The translations under genes were made by a program, and so were the position numbers. Positions 11,443 through 22,755 of a DNA stretch of 64,000 nucleotides are shown piece by piece. Source of the stretch: Camellia lanceoleosa (taxonomy: Eukaryota > Streptophyta > Magnoliopsida > Ericales > Theaceae); NCBI GenBank assembly GCA_025200525.1, contig CM045762.1:120716979-120780978 (forward strand). Direction: 5' to 3'. The notes below the pieces were generated by a model. That model had not been told where the DNA came from, did no database searches, and saw only the letters and a list, made by a program, of their open reading frames with translations. How positions within the stretch are numbered: position 1 is the stretch's first letter; each line of letters starts with the position of its first letter.

Positions 11443-12290
11443 ATGGCTACTACCTGAAGCGCATCTGGCGTTGGTACTCTGTTGTTACACCAACATCGGT
11501 CCCCATTCAAAACCATGTTCATGTACCTATCAATCATGGCGAAAAACCGGAAAAAATTAACGGTACCGAGTTTAAGAGATGGCGCAGAAGATCTTTGTTC
11601 TATCTTACAACTCTTAATTTGGCCAGTTTCTTCATGAAGAGGCTCCAAAGACAAAAGAGGGTGAAAGTGATCGGCAAGTTGTTCTTCTTTGTAGATGCTT
11701 GGAAACATTCAGATTTCTGTCGAGAAACTACATCCTCAATGGCCTTGACAACATCTTTGTATAATGTATACTGATCCTCTGAAGTCAGAAAAAGAATTAT
11801 GGGATTCTTGGGAGAAGAAATACAAAACAGAAGATGCCGGTACGAAGAAATTTGTCGTCAGTAAATTACTAGATTTTGTAATGGTCGACTCCTAAACGGT
11901 AATATCTCAAGTTCAAAATTTTCAGATAATTTTGCATGATATTCATTCGAAGGTATGTCTCTTAGCGAATCTTTCCAAGTTCTTTGCTTTGGTGGAAAAG
12001 TTACCACCGCTTGGAAAGATTTTAAAAATTATTTAAAACATAAACGCAAAGAGATGACCATGGATGAGTTAATTGTAAGATTAAGAATTGAGGAAGATAA
12101 CCGAAAGGCTGACAAGAGGCATGGGAAAAATTCCATTGAGTCCAAGGCTAATGTGGTTGAACAAGTTCAAAAACCACATAACAAAAAGATGAAGTTTGTT
12201 GGAGATGGTCCTAAATAAGGCGACAACAATGGCAATAAGAAGTTCAAAGGAAAATGCTATAAGCTGTGGCAAGATCGACATCGAGCTTCA
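11443..12290 (+). pseudogene. Copia gag, broken
   Basis: ATG at 11443 is followed by TGA at the fifth codon. Further on, 'ELWDSWEKKYKTEDAGTKKF', 'SKTVISQVQNFQIILHDIHS' and 'WKDFKNYLKHKRKEM' match the gag (UBN2-type) capsid region of plant copia elements. The open piece 11955-12218 holds the end of capsid with 'LIVRLRIEEDNRKADKRHGK'. The CCHC zinc knuckle expected near 12255-12300 is present only as out-of-frame debris, with several single-base losses. Several frameshifts lie upstream of 11955. Confidence 0.8.
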
Positions 12291-13350
12291 TTGCCGCCGC
12301 CTAAGAAGGATCATGGAAGTACAAGCAAGAAGACCACCAATCAAGCCAATGTGAGAATTGGATTACATCTCGACGGAGTGAATGACATCAACCTCTCATT
12401 GTGGTGTGCGAGGCTAACTTGGTTGGAAATCCCAAAGAATGGTGGGTTGACCTCGAGCAACTCGTCACATATGTGCAGACAAGAAGATGTTCACTACCTA
12501 CAATGAGGCTGCAAATGGTGAGCAACTTTTTATGGGAAATTCTTCTACTTCTACTGTGGCTGGACAAGGAAAAGTGATCTTGAAGATGACATCAGGAAAA
12601 GAACTAACCCTCAACAACGTACTGCATGTACCTGACATCCGGAAGAATTTAGTTTCTGGTTCTTTGTTAAGTAAAAATGGTTTTAGGCTTGTTTTTGAGT
12701 CTGATAAGTTTGTATTAACAAAGAGTGGTATGTATGTTGGTAAGGGATACATGAGTGATGGTCTCTTTAAATTGAATGTAATGACTGTTGTACCGAAAGT
12801 TGCTATGAATAAGAATAACACATCTTTTGCTTATATTCTTGAGTCAAATTTATGGCATGGTAGATTAGGACATGTAAATTATGATGCTTTGCGTAGATTA
12901 ATTGGTTTGGATTATATACCAAAGTTTGAAATTAATCCTAATCATAAATGTGAAGTTTGTGTAGAAGCAAAACTAACTAAGGCTCCATTTAAATCAGTTG
13001 AAAGGAAAACTGAACCTCTAGAATTAATTCATACTGATGTATGTGATCTAAAATTTATTCAAACTAGAGGAGGCAAAAAGTATTTCATAACATTTATCGA
13101 TGATTGCACAAGATATTGTTATGTTTATTTACTTAGAAGTAAAGATGAAGCCTTAGATATGTTTAAACTCTACAAAACAGAAGTTGAAAATCAACTTGGT
13201 AAAACCATTAAAATGGTTAGAAGTGATAGGCGTAGTGAATATGATGCACCATTAAATGAATTTTGTGCACAACATGGCATTATTCACCAAACTATGACCC
13301 TTATTCTCCACAAAGAAATGGAATTGCCGAAAGGAAGAATAGAACTCTAA
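12291..13350 (+). pseudogene. Copia protease and integrase N-terminal part
   Basis: The protease active-site region near 12440-12460 is damaged by a small indel. From 12487 an open frame of 287 codons holds the protease body ('[20 protein letters not shown]'), the GAG-pre-integrase HHCC domain ('[17 protein letters not shown]', '[14 protein letters not shown]') at about residues 118-165, and the integrase core with its first two catalytic Asp residues in 'HTDVCDL' (about 178) and '[11 protein letters not shown]' (about 240). The frame breaks near 13295, before the catalytic Glu, which is visible in another frame within '[11 protein letters not shown]'. Confidence 0.88.
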
Positions 13351-13585
13351 AAGAAATGATGAATGCCATGTTACTAAGTTCAGCTTACTACGTAACTTGT
13401 GGGGGAAGCAATATTGTCAGCTAATTATGTTCTTAATAGAATACCCCACAAGAAAACCAAAAGCATTCCTTATGAATTATGGAAAGGTCGACCACCTTCC
13501 TACAAATACTTGAAAGTGTGGGGGTGTTTGGCAAAAGTTGAAGTTCTGTTCCTAAAAGACTAAGATTGGACCAAAAAGAGATTGT
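13351..13585 (+). pseudogene. Copia integrase C-terminal part, frameshifted
   Basis: Pieces such as 'ANYVLNRIPHKKTKSIPYEL', followed by 'WKGRPPSYKYLKVWGCLAK', are readable in changing frames. They are the usual continuation of copia integrase. Two or more frameshifts are needed to connect it to the flanking open pieces. Confidence 0.75.
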
Positions 13586-14545
13586 GTGTTTATTGGTTAT
13601 GCTCAGAATAGTAGTGCATATCGGTTTTTGACTTATAAATCAGAAATACCTGATATAAATGTGAACATTATTATAGAGTCAAGGAATGCTGTGTTTTTTG
13701 AACATATCTTTCCTTACAAGAAAGGACAGGAATTAAGTTCGCAGAAAAGAACTTATGATTGTACACAAAGTCAAGAGACTAATGACAATCAAACACAAGA
13801 GACTAGTAATGATCTCAATCAACAGGATTTAACTGATGATGAACCAAGAAGAAGTAAGAGAGCAAAAACATCAAAATCCTTTGGTCCAGATTTTCTGACA
13901 TACTTGTTAGAAAATGAACCTCAAAGCTTTAAGGCAGCAATGACAGGTCCTGAAGCACCTTTGTGGAAAGAGGCTGTTAATAATGAAATTGAATCCATTA
14001 TGCACAATCATACTTGGGAATTGGTGGATCTTCCACCAGGTTCTAAACCTCTTGGATATAAATGGATATTCAAGAGAAAAATGAAAGCAGATGGTTCAAT
14101 TGACAAGTATAAAGCAAGACTTGTAGTTAAAGGTTCTGAGACAAAAGGAAGGTCTGGATTATTTTGACACATATTCCTGTGACGAGAATAACATCCATTC
14201 GCATGCTTATTGCTATAGAAAGATTGTTTAATTTAGAAATACATCAAATGGATGTTAAGATGTTTTCTTAAGCGGTGATCTAAATGAAGAGATCTATATG
14301 GAACAACCCAAGGGTTTGTAGTATCAGGGCAAGAAAAGAAAGTTTGTCGACTTGTGAAATCCCTTTATGGATTAAAACAAGCACCTAAGCAATGGCATGA
14401 AAAATTTGATCATGCAATGCTTACTAATGGGTTTAAGATAAACGAATGTGACAAATGTGTCTATGTTAAAAACACTGACCAAGGCTATGTCATAGTTTGT
14501 CTTTATGTGAATGACATGCTTATCATTGAAGCGGTCAAAACATGA
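13586..14545 (+). pseudogene. Copia integrase tail and reverse transcriptase
   Basis: The open piece 13586-14167 starts in the integrase tail ('VFIGYAQNSSAYRF'), passes a polar linker with 'RRSKRAKTSKSFG', and enters RT ('WKEAVNNEIESIMHNHTWEL', 'PLGYKWIFKRKMKADGSIDK', 'YKARLVVKG'). A frameshift follows; the piece 14354-14545 has 'KSLYGLKQAPKQWHEKFD' and the catalytic block at 14504-14515, which reads YVND instead of YVDD, so the first catalytic Asp is replaced. The frame then breaks. RT is therefore inactive by both frameshift and active-site change. Confidence 0.88.
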
Positions 14546-15460
14546 TCAAATCAACTAAGCAAATGCTTAACAAAAGATTTGATATGAAAGATATGGGGTC
14601 GCAGATGTTATATTAGGAATGAAAATAACTAAAACATCTCGGATATATGCATTATCTCAATCTCATTATATTGAGAAAATTCTTGATAAATTTATCAAGG
14701 ATGATTTGAATTTAGCAAGGACACCAGAGACATCGCTTTTATTTATCGAAAAATAAAGGTGATGCAGGTCTCGATTAAAATACTCCCAAATCATTGGAAG
14801 CCTAATGTACCTAATGAATTGTACTCCCCGATATAGCTTATGCTATCAAGAAATTGAGTAGGTACACTAGTAACCCGGAGAAGACCATTGAAAGCGATCA
14901 TTCGAGTTCTTAGATATCTAAGATTTACCGTGATCATAGTTTGAACTTTACTCGATATCCAAAGAAGACTCGAAGGTTATTGTGATGCCAATTGGATATC
15001 GGATACTAAAGATTCAAAATCCACTAGTGGATATGTCTTTACTCTAGGGGTCTTCTTTCTTGGAAATCCACGAAACAAACTTGCATCGCGATCCACAATG
15101 GAATCCGAGTTCATTGCTTTAGACAAAGCGGTGAAGAAGCGAATGGCTTCGTCACTTCTTAGAAGACATTCCAATGTGGCCAAAACACATGCCGACTATT
15201 TGCATTCATTGTGATAGTCAATCGCAATAGGCGAAGTACGCGAATCATATGTATAACGGTAAGTCACGACATATTCGTAAATCGACATAATACCGTTAGG
15301 GGTTGTTGTCAAACGGAATAATCTCAATAGATTATATAAAATCTAAAGAGAATATTGCGGATCCATTTACAAAAGGTTTGACAAAAGAGCTAGTGTATAG
15401 TTCATCGAAGGAATGGGATTAAAGCCTATTACATAAGAGTCGTCATAATGGTAACCCTAC
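14546..15460 (+). pseudogene. Copia RT end and RNase H, heavily frameshifted
   Basis: Recognisable parts are 'RYTSNP'-type RT end, '[19 protein letters not shown]' at about 14979-15035 with the first RNase H Asp, and '[14 protein letters not shown]' near 15095-15130 with the catalytic Glu, followed by the 'ADPFTKGL'-like end of pol near 15358-15380. Many one- to three-base indels interrupt it, more densely than in 12487-13290. Confidence 0.75.
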
Positions 15461-16035
15461 TTATATGATGGAGATCCCAAGAACTAAGTTCAAAGGAGAA
15501 CTAAGTTATGTATGGCTCACCGAAATCACCAAGGGATTAAAATTCTACTCATTCCTATGGTGAGAGTGATATTCGCAACATATGTTGTATCTTGAGGGCA
15601 TAAGGATAAGCTTTGCTTTTAATGATTACTTATATCTTGATTAAGGCATAAAATCAAGATGAGTATAAGGAGATACTCACAATAAGAATCACCTATATGA
15701 GTGTTGAACTGGGGCCGGTTCTATGAGAATGAAAGAGGCTACATTCTCTAGAAACACTCATGAAAACCAGGAGCGTTCAAGGCCAAAATGAACACAACAG
15801 TGAGAACCACGATGTGTTAGAAAATATTTTGTGTGAAATCTATTGTCTTGGCTTACACAAACAGCTGAACAATTCAAGACATCGCGTCCATTGGTTAGCC
15901 AGTAAGTCCGATAGGTTATCACTAGGGAAGGTTCAAGGCCGAAAACTACCTATCCTGATGCAAGATATTTTCGACTTATGCTCTTTCGTTAAGTCTGCAT
16001 ATTGTTGCATTTCCGTTGTCATCAAATTCCATTCA
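15461..16035 (+). other. Copia 3' untranslated region
   Basis: This stretch lies between the end of pol and the polypurine tract. A small ORF at 15760-16074 runs into the LTR and has no recognisable domain; I do not treat it as a gene. Confidence 0.6.
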
Positions 16036-16045
16036 TGTGGGGGAT
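16036..16045 (+). other. Copia polypurine tract
   Basis: 'tgtgggggat' directly before the 3' LTR start at 16046. Confidence 0.8.
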
Positions 16046-17300
16046 TGTTGGAAATGGTTATAAATTCTGGGTAAAACCAGAATTTTTTCCTAAGTTTGGT
16101 CTAATTTTTAGGTGGGCCCCGTGCATCGATTTACACGGGTCAAAGTGATAACGCGTTCTATGCCGCGTTGTGATTCACGTGGTATATTTGGTTGTTCAAA
16201 ACCATTACCGAGTGAATGGGAAATTGAAGCCAAAGTATGCTCCATGGAAATGGAGTTTTGGTGGAAATTCCTTATGGTTTGAATAAGGCTTGTCCCACAT
16301 TGATTTGATGGGAGGTTTTGAAAGGGTTTATAAGGCTTGGGTTTGGTACTTGGGTGTGCCCCAAGGGGTACCCAAGTGTTTTAGAGGAGAGGTTATGGGC
16401 AAAATGGGCTAGACCCATTGGACTCAAAAATCACCCTTGTACACATGGCCCTGCTGTCATTAGGTCGGCCGGGCTGGTGAAGGCTGGGCTTGGCCTGGTG
16501 CGTGGTGTGAGGTTGGGCTTGTTCGCCCAATACTAATCTTTGGGCCAAAAACATTTGAATTTAATTCAAATAAATTGTTTTGGATTTTCTGTTCATCCAA
16601 ACAGGGCCCTTCCGCTTTTCAAATGTAATTAAACTGGTTTGGCATTTTGGTTCATCCAAACAGGCCCTTCCTGCTTTTATCTCTGTTTGAATAATTAACC
16701 AATGATTCAAACTGTTGAAATTCAAACCCAAAGTTTCATAATTGCTCAATTCAAATCCTGACCACCTTAACATCTATAAATAGACCAACCTCCCATTTGG
16801 ATTAAGACATCAATTTTCGTATTCCTTCTCGCTTTAAATCTACGCCATATTGTCTGCATATTATTTCGAAAGAAAGAGTGTAAACACTCATGTGTTCGAT
16901 TTAACAATTAAATTGTAGTCTTTGCATTTAATTGTTGATAAGATCATTTCATCACGGGAGATAGACGTCTAAGTTAAAAGCACCTTGGAGAGGACGAATC
17001 TGTCTTAAGGACAGATGTTCAACACCTGGACTTGATCAGAAAGTTATTCCAAGTATTTAACCAAGTAAGTTGATTAAATTATTTTTCTGTTTTCTTTATT
17101 TGTTTATTAAAATCAGATTTTAATTTTGTTTTTGTAACAAAATAAAATCTGTTTTTATTTGTTTTATTTTATTTTTATTTTGAGTTTGATTTTTGTGATC
17201 AAACGAATTTCTCTCCTTTTCTTTAATTCTTTAAATTCTGATTGTTGTTTAGTACACAACAGAATTTAATTTATTTAAATACAGTGAAGATTGCCTTACA
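16046..17300 (+). mobile_element. Copia 3' LTR
   Basis: Length is 1255 bp. It matches the 5' LTR closely; many of the differences are in homopolymer length (for example GGGG at 10117 against GGG at 16352) and one region near 10200-10270 / 16435-16510 is more diverged. It ends at GCCTTACA and is followed by TTATT. Confidence 0.93.
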
Positions 17301-17305
17301 TTATT

Positions 17306-18030
17306 TTCATTGCAAACCCACAAGATTTTGGTACTGCTATTCGAATACATAAATGTCATCAAACATTACATGAGAACAAATTTTGTTTAGACTTCATACG
17401 TAAAATCATCTAATGTCAATAGCTTGGTCAAATCATTGAACACGTCTTGATTAAATCTTGAAAAAACTTTGAGTTCATTCACAAGGATGGCAGTGGCTGC
17501 AACATGATCACACCCAAAATATCCAACAAATTCGAGTTGATGCAAGATTAAACCCACTACATAAAGGGCACAAGAGAAAACAAAAACTCGAGAAACTTTA
17601 CAATATACCTATCCAAGGCCTCAAGGTACTTCTGTTTTCTCAATTCAAAAAAGATCTTCCTAGAATATTCATTATCCTCCAACTTGGTGAAACCAAAAAG
17701 GTATCTTTCTATTACCATTAAGTATTAGTTCCTCAAAATAGTTCGTGTCAAAGAAGCAACACGATTCACGTTCAAGTCTATCCAAGAAAATGGAAAAAAC
17801 TATATTGCCATTAAGTATTAGTTCCTCAAAATAGTTCATGTTAAAGAAGCAGCACGATTCACGTTCAAGCCTATCCAAGAAAATGGAACAAACTATGATT
17901 AACTAGAAATTTTAAACAAGACGTGAAATTGGAAAGAAAAAGGTTAGGATTATACTTGTGAAGAGATTTATTTTTCTTCTCATCATTAAGAAACTACAAG
18001 ATCAAGAAGATGAGGTCCTTCTTGAGCCCT
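17306..18030 (-). pseudogene. TOPLESS-like corepressor pseudogene, exons 1-4 and exon 5 start
   Basis: On the minus strand five pieces follow the intron-exon plan of plant TOPLESS/TPR genes. Exon 1 (about 17957-18030) reads 'KKDLIFLIL', TAG, 'FLNDEK', matching the LisH motif 'RELVFLILQFLDEEK'. Exon 2 ('RLERESCCFFNMNYFEEL') is present twice (17804-17875 and 17711-17785). Exon 3 (17609-17697) reads 'GFTKLEDNEYSRKIFFEL' and 'RKQKYLEALDR', then a GT donor. Exon 4 (about 17400-17520) reads 'ILVNELKVFSRFNQDVF' and 'LTKLLTLDDF', then GTATGAAG. Exon 5 begins just before the copia target site. TOPLESS proteins are nuclear corepressors that bind EAR motifs through this LisH-CTLH region. The TAG in exon 1, the duplicated exon and damage in exon 5 make this a pseudogene. 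No WD40 part is present. Confidence 0.78.
17711..17896 (-). repeat. 93-bp tandem duplication of a TOPLESS-like exon
   Basis: The segment beginning 'attaccattaagtattag' at 17711 is repeated from 17804 as 'attgccattaagtattag', with a period of 93 bp. Each copy contains the exon 'LERESCCFF..' and the pyrimidine-rich acceptor region before it. As 93 is a multiple of three, the frame is kept across both copies. Confidence 0.9.
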
Positions 18031-18694
18031 AAATTTTTTGGTTTTTTGCTTTGACTTCATCATGTTCACTTATTCAGGACCTCAAAAAATAAACAAAGTC
18101 AATAACATCAGCATAGCAACCTATTACATGACAAAATGGGGAAAGTTGATTTGTTTGGTTTGTCAGAAAAAGTTTCCTCCGAAATCTTGTTGAAAAGGAA
18201 AATGAAGTTTTCACATAATTTCAATTAAGAACAAGATCTAATATCAATAGGACAAAAAACAGAGATGCATTCAAGATAATACAAGAACATCAAAATTAAA
18301 TGACACTCTAAATCAAACAAGAACATCCAAATTTTAGAATAAATTTTTTTTAAAAAAAGGCAAGCAAATAATTCTTAGTATAATCAAACAAGAACTATTA
18401 TAATCGACTAATCTGAACTAATCATCAAAGGCAAAAACACCTTTAATGCTCATAGAAAAATACGGTTAATAGGTCAAGAAATAGTAATTAAAAAAAAAAG
18501 AAGCCACCTCTTTGGAGTGGAGATTCTAAAATGGGTAAAAAATGAAGAGAGAATAAATTTGGAAAAGTTTAAGTGGAACCAAACTAGTCTATTTGAAAGA
18601 TAAAGACACAGTAAAGAAAGCCTAAGATTCAATGGCAGAGAAGAACGAAGAAAGAAATAGAACAAAACACGAGTCTCTCTCTCTCTCTCCTTTC
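18031..18694. other. AT-rich intergenic DNA
   Basis: No gene or element is recognised. A (TC)n run lies at about 18672-18690. Confidence 0.5.
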
Positions 18695-18697
18695 TAA

Positions 18698-19165
18698 GAG
18701 CATCTCCAGAAGGCTCTCTATTCCTCTATTTTTGTTACTATAGCTAGCTAAAAGCAGAAAATTTATCTTCAGTCCTCGCCGGTGGCTTGCTACTTTGATT
18801 TTCAGCTACAGTACCTCGCCAGAGAAGACAAGGCACTGTTCAGTAGCCTCTCCAGTCCGGCCAATCAACCGGTCAACGCATTATTTTTTTTTTACTTGTT
18901 GGGTATTTTTTTTCAACATTAATGTTTAATGTTTTTGTATTTTTTTTGTTAAGTAAAAATCATATTTTATTTGTTTTTGCCATGTTTAATGTTTGGGTAT
19001 TTTTTTTTAAACATTAATGTAGAGATAGGCAAAATATAAAAATATTTTAATAGAAGATAGCTAAAGTAGATAGCTTTATTGAAGTATATATTAAAAAAAT
19101 GACTAGTTAAAATAATAAAGTAAAATTTTGAATAGCTATTTTAACTATCCTTACTGAAGATGCTC
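18698..19165. mobile_element. MITE with TAA target duplication
   Basis: It starts GAGCATCTCCAGAAGG and ends with the inverted form of GAGCATCTTCAGTAAGG, giving terminal inverted repeats of about 17 bp. TAA flanks it on both sides (18695-18697 and 19166-19168). Length is 468 bp with no coding capacity. A 3-bp TAA/TTA target and these termini suggest the PIF/Harbinger group (inference). Confidence 0.8.
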
Positions 19166-19168
19166 TAA

Positions 19169-19811
19169 GTAAGAAAATGGGTTTACAGAGTCTAGAGAGA
19201 GACTTCTTTCTCTCTCTCTCACACACATACACAATTTGGTTCTCTCTCTCTCTTTGGTTCTCTATTTACAGTATCTCTATCTAGGACTACAGTTTTGATA
19301 AGGGATTTGGTGGTCTCCGATTTATAAAGGATCGCCCGATGATAAGTGCGCAGGCTTATCATTTAGTTGAATCTTGTAGGGAAAACTACACAACAATGGA
19401 ACTTCTACAATAATATGTACATATTAGTGAGAAAAAAAAAAAAAAACTATAAATTTAACTATCAATATTTATAAAATCTATCATTGATTTGATTTTTCTT
19501 TTTTTTTTTTGAAAAGATACACTGGCTTATAATTTTCCCAATCTTGTAAGCACGTCCCACTCTCTGCTACGACGCGTGTGCGATACATCCAAAAAATAGA
19601 TCAAAGGTAATTTTAAAAAGTTATTACATATATATATAGAAAATTTATAATTATAATTATTAATATTGATAAAGTTTATCACTAATTTATAATTATTTTT
19701 CTAGTTTTAAATTGATCTAAAATTTCTCCAATAAAATTTTTATACTAACCATGTAAAATAGTATGACAATAACATTTTTTAAATTATAAGTGGCAATAAT
19801 AATAATTTAGC
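19169..19811. other. AT-rich intergenic DNA
   Basis: Contains (TC)n and poly-A/poly-T runs (about 19210-19255, 19430-19445, 19499-19510) and a pair of 'aatattgataaagtttatca'-like direct repeats. No gene is seen. Confidence 0.5.
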
Positions 19812-19971
19812 AATGTTAGGAATTTCAAATGAATTACTAAATATTTTATATAATACACATATCGGTGTGGGATCTATACACAATAAAGTATGGGAGTTAT
19901 GTGATGTGAGTCCTACAGTTATGTACATATTATGTAAAATATTTAGTAATTCATTTAAAATTTTTAACATT
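19812..19971. mobile_element. Hairpin-type MITE, 160 bp
   Basis: The first 49 bases (from 'aatgttagg') and the last 49 (to 'ttaacatt') are inverted copies with a few mismatches; each contains 'atgaattactaaatatttta'. The central 60 bp is a loop. No target duplication is clear. Confidence 0.75.
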
Positions 19972-22552
19972 TTTTTATAAATATTTTAATTTCAAATAAA
20001 ATAATTACAAAATCTACACATCACGTCGTATACAAATAAAATAAAATAATCTATTTGTATAGTATTACAATAATCTATTCGAGAACACCGAGTGGGATTA
20101 CGTAGTTACTTTTTTATTTTCAAACTTTTATGTTACAAATTTAATTTATTTATAAAATTTAAACATATTACGAATCAATAGAATATTCTCTTAAAATGGC
20201 AATGGAGATGGAAGGACAAAAATTACAAAAACATGGTATAATGACTTGATAAAGACCAAAATACCCTTGCTTTCTTCTTGCTCTTCTCCTCTCTCTGAAA
20301 ATTTGGCAGCCACCATCCATCACTAGTCAACGCTCTCCTTTCTTATCCCTGCCAGTCCAAGTCATCCTCCACCATTCTCTCACTACTGCAGCCCATCTTC
20401 TAGCCCTCTCATCACCACAACCCCTTTCTACCGAATCAGGATCCTCTGCCGTGGTAGCTTACAGTGATTCCTGCGGTGGTATTTTAAACGACGTCATTTA
20501 TTAAAGTTTTTTTTTTTTTTTAACCTTCCTCATAACTCTCTTTTCCTTTCTCTCTCATCCATTACAACCTAAACTTGACAGACAAAACCAGAACAGAGGA
20601 AATGAGAGAGAGACACTGAAGAAATAGAGTCGGCAAGGCGAGTCGGCAGTGAGGCTAGGCGAAACGGCGGCGGTGAGGCTAGGTGAGAGAGGAGGAGCTC
20701 ACATACCCTGGATCGAGGGTTTTCAAAGAGAGATCAGCGAAGAAAACACAACACAGCCATGGAAAGCTTCATTGCCTTCATTGCCTACAACACAGAGCCA
20801 TAAACATAGATCTGCTACTTGTATTGTTCCTATTTAATTTTAATGAACCCATTTGTTTTAAAATTTTAGACTTTTATGATAATAATTATACAAATCAAAT
20901 TTGGAGATGATTGTTTAACTGGGAAGCTTCTTCATATATGAACAATTAAATTTAAGTTGTGGGCTTCTTGCCAACACTTTATGCCCCTATATTCCTATGA
21001 TTGTGTGAATCTTTGTATGTGTTGTCGGTGTATTGCATCGGTGATGAAAAGATGAGAAATAGGGGCTCCGTTAACACAAAGGTTTGGGATGGAGGTGGAG
21101 GTGGGTTGCGACAGCGAGGTGGTTGGTGTAGGGAGGGAAGGGTTAGTAAATGTTTTGGGATGGCCAGCTCGCCGAAAATGGAGTGACAGCGAGATCTCCG
21201 GCGATATTTGTGTCCATCCTTCTCTCAGTTTCTTCCTTCTCTTTCTTTCTTTCTTTTTTTTTTTTTTTTTTTTTTTTTGGCCCCAAAACGACGTCATTTT
21301 GGGGCACTGCAGGAACCATGGCAGGAAACCATGGTAGAAGATCTGGACTCCTTTCTACCACCCCCTACCTTCCATCATCTCCCTCTTGTCACCTCAATCC
21401 GTTTTTCATACTGTATGCCTCCCTTCCATGCCACCATCGCCACTACTACTTCTCTACCCTAACTAACCATAAGCGACTCTTCTTCTACTTGTCGACACCC
21501 TACCTAGACCTCTCATACCTCTATCCCCTCAAATCTAGATTAGATCTTAATAAAAAAATAATAATAATAATAATAAAAACCAAAATCAAAACCATAAAAA
21601 AAAAGAGCGAGCGAGAAAGAGAGAGATTATCGAACCAGATTTGGATGGCTTTTTTTTTTTTTTTGGTCGATGATGAGCTAGATCTAGACGAACCAAATTG
21701 AACCAAAGAAGGTGGTGTTTGGTGCAACAATGTTGTTGCCGTAAATAGTGATAGAGGAAGAGAAAGGCAGCAGGTAGGGTTGGGGTCACGAGAAAATGAG
21801 ATGTGGTTATTGGTAGTGGCCCTTTTGTTGATTTGGAGACCAAAAAAATTGTTAGTGGTGGTAGTGATCATTGATGGGGATGGCTGTTGTCAACGTTGTT
21901 ACGATGAAAGGAGTATGACAAAAAAGGATAGTTTCAGAGATTAGGAGAGAGGCTACCAAGATAAGGGGAAGTAAGGGAGTGACTACAGATGACCAAGATG
22001 ATAGGGTTTGGGTTTGCGACGGGATGGGAGAAGAAGAATGAATTTATACCGATAAATTTATGATTTTTCTATGTATTTACAATTTATTTTTTAATTTCCA
22101 TATATGTTGTTTTAATACTCCCTCTAAATTGCAATATTTTTGTCTTGTTTCCATTTTACTATAATTTCTCCCAAAAAAAAAATAAAAAAATCACTCATTA
22201 CAAGTAAAAGGCATATTTAAAAACTTTTCTTTAATAAAAGTATATTTTACTTCTTTAGTAAAAATATTATATTTAAAATTTGGAATTTGCAAGCAAATGT
22301 TCCAGACCACAATAAAAAAGACAAACAAATTTCAAACATAATACACTTTTTATTAATTTCATATAATATTTTTTTAATTATTTTTAATTATTTTCTCTAT
22401 TTCCAAAACATCCTTACATACTTCCAATATTAAACAATATGCATGAGACACTTGTTAAACGCCTAGTCTAAAAAAAACATTAAAATTAAGAATTAAAAAA
22501 ACAAGCATTAAAAATGAAAAGAAAAATTGATTTAAAAGCTTTAACAAATGAG
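19972..22552. other. Intergenic DNA with low-complexity runs
   Basis: There is no recognisable gene. Poly-T runs lie at 20509-20521 and 21253-21278, an (AAT)n run at about 21555-21577, a poly-T run at 21651-21664. Short predicted peptides here are rich in Phe, Lys or Ser from these runs and are not credible. A GA-rich, GC-higher patch at 20590-20700 has two copies of 'gtgaggctagg'. Confidence 0.5.
21281..21304. promoter_or_regulatory. 24-bp near-perfect palindrome with an ACGT core
   Basis: CCCCAAAA, then cGACGTCa, then TTTTGGGG. Only one symmetric position differs. The centre GACGTCA resembles a bZIP (C-box/CRE-like) site. A shorter relative 'aaacgacgtcattta' lies at about 20488-20502. Confidence 0.5.
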
Positions 22553-22579
22553 GATGCGCGTGAAAAGCACACCAATATG

Positions 22580-22755
22580 GGTCCGTGTAGCTTGCAAACG
22601 AGCCGAGCTGGTCCAAGAACTAGTATGTTTGGGCTTATTTATTTAGATTTTAGTGAGTTTGAACTCGAGCTCAATAAAAATTTAACGAACTGAGCTCAAG
22701 CCAAATTAGTTTAGGTTTGAGTTGAGTTCGAACCTGTTCACGAGCCTTAACGGGC
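22580..22755 (+). repeat. Dispersed repeat rich in 'gagctcgag'-type sequence, copy 1
   Basis: From 'aaacgagccgagct' to 'gttcacgagcc' it matches 40683-40822 in the same orientation ('tatgtttgggcttatttatt', 'actcgagctcaataaaaa'). The two copies flank the Tat region. Family not identified. Confidence 0.6.

Larger units (their letters stand above)
9811..17300 (+). mobile_element. Ty1/copia LTR retrotransposon, full length but coding-defective
   Basis: The element has two LTRs (9811-11072 and 16046-17300), both starting TGTTGGAAATGG and ending GCCTTACA. It is flanked by the 5-bp direct repeat TTATT at 9806-9810 and 17301-17305. Domain order is gag, protease, integrase, RT, RNase H, the defining copia order with integrase before RT. 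The LTRs are nearly alike, so insertion was comparatively recent, yet the coding region is full of small indels. Integration split an exon of a TOPLESS-like pseudogene lying on the other strand. I saw no clear PBS after the 5' LTR; a short duplicated segment lies there instead. Confidence 0.93.

Noticed and set aside
15760..16074. 104-codon ORF before the copia 3' LTR
   Set aside because: Runs through the polypurine tract into the LTR and has no recognisable domain.
21089..21701. Several overlapping ORFs around 21.1-21.7 kb
   Set aside because: They are translations of poly-T and GA-rich runs, with long Phe or Lys stretches and no domain.
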